A program made the position numbers and the translations under genes. Positions 12,321-15,919 of a DNA stretch of 15,919 nucleotides are shown here, piece after piece (within the stretch, counting starts at the first letter, position 1; each line of letters starts with the position of its first letter). The notes beneath the pieces are model-generated. The model was not told the origin of the DNA. It saw nothing but the letters and a program-made list of their open reading frames with translations, and searched no databases. Source of the DNA: CAZKXX01 sp964556705 (GTDB taxonomy: Bacteria; Acidobacteriota; Terriglobia; UBA7540); NCBI GenBank assembly GCA_964556705.1, contig CAZKXX010000086.1:1-15919 (forward strand), given 5' to 3'.

Positions 12321-12734
12321 TTAGAGCGCGCCTCGCGAGACGAACTGCGTCGGCAGGCCCAGCTTGTGGCTGGCCAGCCCCAGCGCCTCGCGCGCCTCGG
12401 CTTCCGTCACCCCTTCCATCTCAAAGAGGATCCGGCCCGGCTTGACCACGGCCACCCAGAATTCCGGCGCGCCTTTGCCCTTGCCCATTCGCGTTTCCGC
12501 CGGCTTCTTCGTGACAGGTTTGTCCGGAAAGATCCGAATCCAGAGCTTCCCGCCGCGCTTGATGAACCGCATGATGGCCACGCGGCTGGCTTCGATCTGC
12601 CGGTCGGTGATCCAGCCCGGCGCCAGCACCTTCAGGCCGTAGTCGCCGAAAGAAAGGCTCGAGCCGCGCCACGCCTTGCCGCGCATACGCCCGCGCTGCT
12701 GCTTCCGGTACTTCACTTTGCTCGGCATCAACAT
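12321..12734 (-). CDS. rplP: Large-subunit ribosomal protein L16 (uL16)
   Basis: The 137-residue protein starts MLMPSKVKYRKQQRGRMRGK and has TRMGKGKGAPEFWVAVVKPG at 81-100, the L16 signature. R82 matches the arginine that E. coli hydroxylates. L16 contacts the A-site tRNA elbow in the 50S subunit. The first ATG (12734) is preferred over the ATG two codons later because MLMP or MLxP is the family norm and AGGA is 11 bases upstream. An unusual 96-base spacer with repeats separates it from rpsC. Confidence 0.97.
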   Translation of the reverse strand: MLMPSKVKYRKQQRGRMRGKAWRGSSLSFGDYGLKVLAPGWITDRQIEASRVAIMRFIKRGGKLWIRIFPDKPVTKKPAETRMGKGKGAPEFWVAVVKPGRILFEMEGVTEAEAREALGLASHKLGLPTQFVSRGAL

Positions 12735-12830
12735 AGTTCAATCGATCCTGGTCCGGTCTCAAGCGAGCTTTCAGCCCTCAGCCTTCGGCTGTCAGCACCG
12801 CACAACCCGCGGTCGATCGCTGACGACTAT
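12735..12830 (-). repeat. Spacer with GCTGA repeats and stems between rpsC and rplP
   Basis: This 96-base gap is the longest between ribosomal genes in the run. The minus strand has three GCTGA units (plus-strand TCAGC at 12771, 12778 and 12792). CAGCC-GAA-GGCTG forms a 5-bp hairpin at 12779-12791. GTCAGC (12791-12796) pairs with GCTGAC (12819-12824), and ACCGC (12797-12801) with GCGGT (12809-12813), giving an interrupted stem. No coding is seen. It looks like repeat-derived DNA. Confidence 0.45.
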
Positions 12831-13502
12831 TCAAGCCGCCACGGGCTCCGCCACTTTCTCCTGGCGCTTCTTCTCGTGCAGGATCTCTCCGTTGTAAATC
12901 CAGCACTTCACGCCAATCACGCCGTAGGTTGTTTTGGCCTCGGCGAGTCCGTAATCAATGTCGGCGCGCAGCGTGTGGAGCGGCAGCCGCCCCTGGAGGT
13001 ACCACTCCGAGCGGGCGATTTCGGCGCCGTTCAGCCGCCCGCCGCAGCGCACTTTGATGCCCTTGCAGCCGAAGCGCAGGGCGGAATCCACGGCCTTGCG
13101 CATCGCGCGGCGGAAGGCCACGCGCTTTTCAAGCTGCAGGGCAATCGATTCGGCCACCAGTTGCGCGTTCAGTTCCGGCCGGTGCACTTCCTGGATGTTG
13201 ATGGGCAGCACCTCGCGCCCCGTGCGCTTCTGGACTTCCACCCGCAGCCGGTCGATTTCCGCGCCCTTGCGACCGATGATGATGCCGGGCCGCGCCGTGT
13301 GAATCGAGATCTTCAGCTTGTTTCCCGGCCGTTCGACGTCGATGGCCGCAACGCCGGCGCTCTTGAGCTGCTCCTTGAGCCTCGCCTTGATCTCCAGGTC
13401 TTCATGCAGCAGGTTCGCGTAGTCCTTCTTCGCGAACCAGCGCGAGCGCCATGTCTTGGTGTATCCCAGCCGGAAACCGTAGGGATGAACCTTCTGCCCC
13501 AC
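12831..13502 (-). CDS. rpsC: Small-subunit ribosomal protein S3 (uS3)
   Basis: The 223-residue protein has the type II KH domain with RPGIIIGRKGAEIDRLR at 71-87 and the C-terminal S3 domain from about 110. R131 and R132 match the mRNA-entry arginines tied to ribosomal helicase activity in E. coli. S3 is in the 30S head at the mRNA entrance. The start is GTG at 13502 (GTG GGG CAG AAG), with AAGGAGG five bases upstream at 13508-13514. The N-terminus MGQKVHPYGFRLGYTKTW is the family norm. Two tandem hairpins lie in the spacer upstream. Confidence 0.98.
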   Translation of the reverse strand: MGQKVHPYGFRLGYTKTWRSRWFAKKDYANLLHEDLEIKARLKEQLKSAGVAAIDVERPGNKLKISIHTARPGIIIGRKGAEIDRLRVEVQKRTGREVLPINIQEVHRPELNAQLVAESIALQLEKRVAFRRAMRKAVDSALRFGCKGIKVRCGGRLNGAEIARSEWYLQGRLPLHTLRADIDYGLAEAKTTYGVIGVKCWIYNGEILHEKKRQEKVAEPVAA

Positions 13503-13507
13503 TTGTT

Positions 13508-13514
13508 CCTCCTT
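13508..13514 (-). promoter_or_regulatory. Ribosome-binding site deciding the rpsC GTG start
   Basis: AAGGAGG lies five bases before the GTG at 13502. This is the strongest Shine-Dalgarno match in the window and fixes a non-ATG start for S3. Confidence 0.8.
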
Positions 13515-13519
13515 CTCGC

Positions 13520-13564
13520 GACGCCTTCCGCGGCGTCACCCCGCGCCGGCTGAATCGCCGGCGC
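13520..13564 (-). promoter_or_regulatory. Two tandem hairpins in the rplV-rpsC spacer
   Basis: First in transcription, GCGCCGGC and GCCGGCGC (13543-13564) form a perfect 8-bp stem with a 6-base loop. Six bases on, GACGCC and GGCGTC (13520-13537) form a perfect 6-bp stem with a 6-base loop. They fill most of the 73-base spacer and end shortly before the rpsC Shine-Dalgarno site. Neither is followed by T-rich DNA. Confidence 0.55.
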
Positions 13565-13575
13565 TGCCGTTCCGA

Positions 13576-13923
13576 TTAGCTCTCCGCCTCCGGTTCCTCC
13601 ACCACCAGCGTGATGTGGCTCATGCGGCGCTGGTAGCGGAAGGCGCGCCCTTGCGGCGCCGGCCGGACGCGCTTCATTCGCGGCCCTTCGTTCACGTAAG
13701 CTTTCGTCACCACCAGGCGGTCGGGATCCACCCGGTCCGACTTCTGTTCGGCGTTGGAAATCGCCGAGCGGAGGACCTTCTCGACCTGCTCCGAGGCGCG
13801 CTTCTTGGTGAATCGCAGAATACTCATCGCCTCGCCGGCGCTCTTGCCGCGGATGAGGTCCACCACCAGCCGCGCTTTCTGCGGCGAGACTCGGATGTAT
13901 CTGGCTGTCGCTTGTGCTTCCAT
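13576..13923 (-). CDS. rplV: Large-subunit ribosomal protein L22 (uL22)
   Basis: From the ATG at 13923 the protein has 115 residues, normal for L22. It begins MEAQATARYIRVSPQKARLV and includes the beta-hairpin loop GPRMKRVRPAPQGRAFRYQR at 80-99 that lines the exit tunnel and is a site of macrolide-resistance changes in other bacteria. The frame is open to a GTG at 13974 that would add 17 residues. GGAGG lies directly against that GTG with no spacing, and a 7-bp hairpin falls in the stretch, so ATG is preferred although its own Shine-Dalgarno match is weak. The start is the least certain point. Confidence 0.94.
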   Translation of the reverse strand: MEAQATARYIRVSPQKARLVVDLIRGKSAGEAMSILRFTKKRASEQVEKVLRSAISNAEQKSDRVDPDRLVVTKAYVNEGPRMKRVRPAPQGRAFRYQRRMSHITLVVEEPEAES

Positions 13924-13945
13924 GTTGCTTCGTCTGCTCCGGCCG

Positions 13946-13962
13946 GCCGGCGCGTCGCCGGC
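13946..13962 (-). other. Hairpin in the rpsS-rplV spacer
   Basis: GCCGGCG and CGCCGGC form a perfect 7-bp stem around a 3-base loop, about 22 bases upstream of the preferred rplV ATG. No T-run follows. If rplV starts at the upstream GTG, this stem would lie inside coding sequence. Confidence 0.4.
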
Positions 13963-13983
13963 GGCTCTCAACACCCTCCGCCG

Positions 13984-14325
13984 TTATCGCGCGGGCGGCG
14001 GCGGGGCGGACGGGGCGCCGGGCGCGCCCGGACGCGGCGCCGCGGCGGCGGCCCTTTCGCTCGCCGCCCTTACACTGTGCCCCTTGAACTGCCGCGTGGG
14101 CGAAAACTCGCCCAGCTTGTGCCCCACCATGTTCTCGGTGATGTACACAGGAATAAACTTTTTCCCGTTGTGGACGGCGATCGTGTGTCCCACCATCTCG
14201 GGAACGATCGTGGAACGCCGCGACCACGTTTTCAGCACCTTCTTCTCGAACCGCCGGTTCAGCAGTTCGACCTTCTTGATCAGGTGGTCGTCCACGAAGG
14301 GACCCTTTTTCAGCGACCTGGCCAA
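13984..14325 (-). CDS. rpsS: Small-subunit ribosomal protein S19 (uS19) with an Ala/Pro tail
   Basis: The 113-residue protein matches S19 through residue 88: MARSLKKGPFVDDHLIKKVE, then TWSRRSTIVPEMVGHTIAVH, then GHKLGEFSPTRQFKGH at 68-83. S19 sits in the 30S head with S13 and contacts A-site tRNA and the intersubunit bridge. The usual length is about 92. Here the C-terminus continues as ERAAAAAPRPGAPGAPSAPP and a short Pro-rich end, likely flexible. The start is TTG at 14325, with GGGAGG five bases upstream at 14331-14336. The gene follows rplB by 18 bases. Confidence 0.96.
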   Translation of the reverse strand: MARSLKKGPFVDDHLIKKVELLNRRFEKKVLKTWSRRSTIVPEMVGHTIAVHNGKKFIPVYITENMVGHKLGEFSPTRQFKGHSVRAASERAAAAAPRPGAPGAPSAPPPPAR

Positions 14326-14330
14326 CTCTG

Positions 14331-14336
14331 CCTCCC
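14331..14336 (-). promoter_or_regulatory. Ribosome-binding site deciding the rpsS TTG start
   Basis: GGGAGG lies five bases before the TTG at 14325. The resulting N-terminus MARSLKKGPF is the S19 norm, so the non-ATG start is well supported. Confidence 0.8.
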
Positions 14337-14343
14337 TTGTCTT

Positions 14344-15171
14344 CTACTTCTTCTCTCGCCGCTTGACGATAAAACGTTCCGTACGCTTGTTGCGGCGCGT
14401 CTTGAAGCCGCGTGTCGGCTTGCCCCAGGGCGTCGTCGGATGGCGGCCGCCGGAGCTCTTGCCTTCCCCGCCGCCCAGCGGATGGTCCACAGGGTTCATC
14501 GCCACGCCGCGCACCGTGGGACGGATGCCCCGCCAGCGGCGGCGGCCCGCCTTGCCGATGGTAATGTTCTCGTGGTCGAGGTTGCCGATCTGCCCGATCG
14601 TCGCCATGCACTCGACGTGCACCTGCCGTACTTCTCCGGAAGGCAGCCGCACCTGCGCGTAATCGCCCTCTTTGGCCAGCAACTGGGCCGAGCCCCCGGC
14701 CGCTCGCACGAGCTGTCCGCCCTTGCCCGGACGCATCTCGATGTTGTGGATCATCGTGCCCACGGGAATGTTTTTGAGCGAAAGCGCGTTGCCCGCCACG
14801 ATGTCGGCTTCCGGCCCGGCCACCACCTGGTCGCCCACCTTCATCCCCTGCACGTGCAGGATATAGCGCTTCTCGCCGTCCGCATAGTGCAGCAGCGAGA
14901 TGAACGCGGAGCGGTTCGGGTCGTATTCAATCGTCGCCACGCGCGCCGGAATCCCCAGCTTGTCGCGCTTGAAGTCGATCACGCGGTACATCCGTTTGTT
15001 CCCGCCGCCGCGATGCCAGATGGTGAGCTGGCCCAGGTTGTTGCGGCCCGAGATGCGCTGCTTGGGCTCCAGCAGCGGCTTGTAGGGCTTCGACGTCGTC
15101 AGTTCCTCGTACGTCAGCCCCGTCTGATACCGCCGCGTCGGGGTGTAAGGCCGATAGGTTTTAGTTCCCAT
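14344..15171 (-). CDS. rplB: Large-subunit ribosomal protein L2 (uL2)
   Basis: The 275-residue protein has the L2 N-terminal OB and SH3-like domains and the C-terminal segment GVAMNPVDHPLGGGEGKSSG at 222-241. H230 corresponds to the E. coli H229 linked to peptidyl transferase function. The second histidine of the common HPH triplet is leucine, a variant I know from other lineages. L2 is essential for subunit association at the 50S core. The ATG at 15171 has GGAAGG eight bases upstream. A TTG six codons earlier (15189) is in frame but would place the Shine-Dalgarno site inside the gene. It ends with the basic RFIVKRREKK. Confidence 0.98.
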   Translation of the reverse strand: MGTKTYRPYTPTRRYQTGLTYEELTTSKPYKPLLEPKQRISGRNNLGQLTIWHRGGGNKRMYRVIDFKRDKLGIPARVATIEYDPNRSAFISLLHYADGEKRYILHVQGMKVGDQVVAGPEADIVAGNALSLKNIPVGTMIHNIEMRPGKGGQLVRAAGGSAQLLAKEGDYAQVRLPSGEVRQVHVECMATIGQIGNLDHENITIGKAGRRRWRGIRPTVRGVAMNPVDHPLGGGEGKSSGGRHPTTPWGKPTRGFKTRRNKRTERFIVKRREKK

Positions 15172-15192
15172 AACAATCGCCTTCCGCAAGCC

Positions 15193-15214
15193 CCGGCAGG
15201 CCGCGGCCCGCCGG
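15193..15214 (-). other. Hairpin in the rplW-rplB spacer
   Basis: On the minus strand CCGGCGGGCC and GGCCTGCCGG are separated by two bases and pair over 10 positions with one G-U, giving about a 9-bp stem with a 4-base loop. It lies between the rplW stop and the rplB Shine-Dalgarno site. No T-run is present. Confidence 0.5.
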
Positions 15215-15221
15215 TTCCGAA

Positions 15222-15518
15222 CTAAACGCTCTCCAGGTACTCCGGCATCTTCTCGCCGGCCGCCAACTTGACGTAAGCCTTCTTCCAGTCCGGCCGGAAA
15301 CCGAAGCGCATCCCGCGCCGCCGCATCTTGCCGGGGAAAATCGAAGTGCGCACGGAGTCCACCTTGACCTTGAAGAGCGTCTGGACGGCTTCCTTGATCT
15401 CGATCTTGTTGGCGTGGCGGTCCACGCGGAAACAGATCGTCCGCGCGCGCTCCTTGGCGTCCATGCTTTTCTCGGTAATGAGCGGCTTCCGGAGGATCTC
15501 GTACGGGCTCTTCTTCAT
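15222..15518 (-). CDS. rplW: Large-subunit ribosomal protein L23 (uL23)
   Basis: The 98-residue protein begins YEILRKPLITEKSMD, the L23 signature, followed by CFRVDRHANKIEIKEAVQTL and KVDSVRTSIFPGKMRRRG. L23 flanks the exit tunnel and is the main dock for trigger factor and the signal recognition particle. The ATG at 15518 overlaps the rplD stop by four bases (ATGA), so the two are probably translationally coupled. Length and content are ordinary. Confidence 0.97.
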   Translation of the reverse strand: MKKSPYEILRKPLITEKSMDAKERARTICFRVDRHANKIEIKEAVQTLFKVKVDSVRTSIFPGKMRRRGMRFGFRPDWKKAYVKLAAGEKMPEYLESV

Positions 15519-15919
15519 CGCAGCGCCTCCTCGAGCCGCTTGAGCGCGCCTTCGGAAATCACCAGCCGGTCGTGGCTGAGCACGTGGTAGGGATGCACGC
15601 GGTGGTGCCGAAGCGTTTCGCAGCCCTCGATGTTGCGCGAAGAAAGCTCCAGGTTGCGGTTCGACCGGTCGTCCACGACGAGCACCGTCTTTTCCACGCC
15701 CAGCTTGCGCAGCGCGCCGGCAAAGCGCTTGGTCTTCACTTCCGCCAGCTCGAAGCCGTCCACCACGGTCAGCTTCTGTTCCTGAAATTTCGCCGCCAGC
15801 GCCGAGCGCAACGCGCCCTCGAGCATCTTGCGCGGCAGCTTATAGGAATAATCGCGCGGCTTCGGTCCGTGCGCGATCGACCCGTGGCGCCACAGCGAGC
15901 TGCGAATGCTCCCCACCCG
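15515..15919 (-). CDS. rplD: Large-subunit ribosomal protein L4 (uL4), N-terminus outside the window
   Basis: About 134 residues of the C-terminal two thirds are visible. The frame is open to the window edge and begins RVGSIRSSLWRHG, the end of the conserved L4 loop that enters the exit tunnel, followed by HGPKPRDYSYKLPRKM and a Rossmann-like C-terminal part (KTVLVVDDRSNRNLELSSRN). A GTG at 15916 is an internal valine codon, not a start, because the family has a long segment upstream. L4 binds 23S rRNA domain I and in E. coli represses the S10 operon. The regulated leader would lie beyond this window. Confidence 0.95.
   Translation of the reverse strand, partial: RVGSIRSSLWRHGSIAHGPKPRDYSYKLPRKMLEGALRSALAAKFQEQKLTVVDGFELAEVKTKRFAGALRKLGVEKTVLVVDDRSNRNLELSSRNIEGCETLRHHRVHPYHVLSHDRLVISEGALKRLEEALR

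Noticed and set aside
15172..15189. TTG at 15189 as an upstream rplB start
   Set aside because: It would put the Shine-Dalgarno GGAAGG inside the coding region and add six residues not seen in L2. The ATG at 15171 fits the family.
13615..15225. A 536-codon open frame on the plus strand opposite rplV, rpsS and rplB
   Set aside because: It lies fully antisense to clear ribosomal genes. Its product is rich in His, Arg, Ala and Leu with no recognisable domain, typical of mirror frames in GC-rich DNA.
15914..15916. GTG near the right edge as the rplD start
   Set aside because: It is an internal valine of the conserved L4 loop, and the frame stays open to the window edge, so the gene is simply cut by the window.

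Overview
The window is almost entirely one long minus-strand run of translation genes: the bacterial S10, spc and alpha ribosomal-protein clusters joined end to end. It reads from the right edge (rplD, cut by the window) to rplQ near position 807. In transcription order I count 29 genes: rplD, rplW, rplB, rpsS, rplV, rpsC, rplP, rpmC, rpsQ, rplN, rplX, rplE, rpsN, rpsH, rplF, rplR, rpsE, rpmD, rplO, secY, adk, map, infA, rpmJ, rpsM, rpsK, rpsD, rpoA, rplQ. No gene is missing from the usual order and none is inserted. rpmJ (37 codons) is present at 3977-4090. No tRNA, rRNA, CRISPR array or insertion sequence was seen, and no stretch over 300 bases lacks a gene.

Beyond rplQ there is a likely intrinsic terminator (718-762). 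Next come a separate minus-strand gene for a secreted DUF2147-type protein (166-636), a 105-base convergent gap with two hairpins, and the last 19 codons of a plus-strand gene that enters from the left edge.

The organism is a GC-rich bacterium with strong GGAGG-type Shine-Dalgarno sites. The gene order, the sequence style of RpoA (N-terminus MLWKGFQKPKRL), and the cysteine-bearing forms of S4, S14 and L36 resemble Acidobacteriota. This is a judgement from memory of the families, not a search, so the phylum is tentative.

The genes work together as ribosome parts (both subunits), the initiation factor IF-1, the RNA polymerase alpha subunit, the SecY channel for proteins leaving the ribosome, methionine aminopeptidase for nascent chains, and adenylate kinase. 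Tight packing with ATGA overlaps (rplD/rplW, rpsQ/rplN, rplO/secY, adk/map) implies translational coupling. There is no visible promoter between the three classical clusters.

I did not find an undescribed multi-gene system. The features that stand out are: (1) an L30 with a tail of about 105 residues rich in Ala, Lys, Glu and Pro, roughly tripling its length; (2) short perfect hairpins without T-runs in most spacers longer than about 40 bases, including a 12-base inverted repeat between rpsH and rplF and an 8-bp stem touching the rpoA ribosome-binding site; (3) non-ATG starts in six genes, five of them encoding small-subunit proteins; (4) spacers at rpsC-rplP and rplR-rpsE that look like repeat-derived DNA inside an otherwise compact operon.
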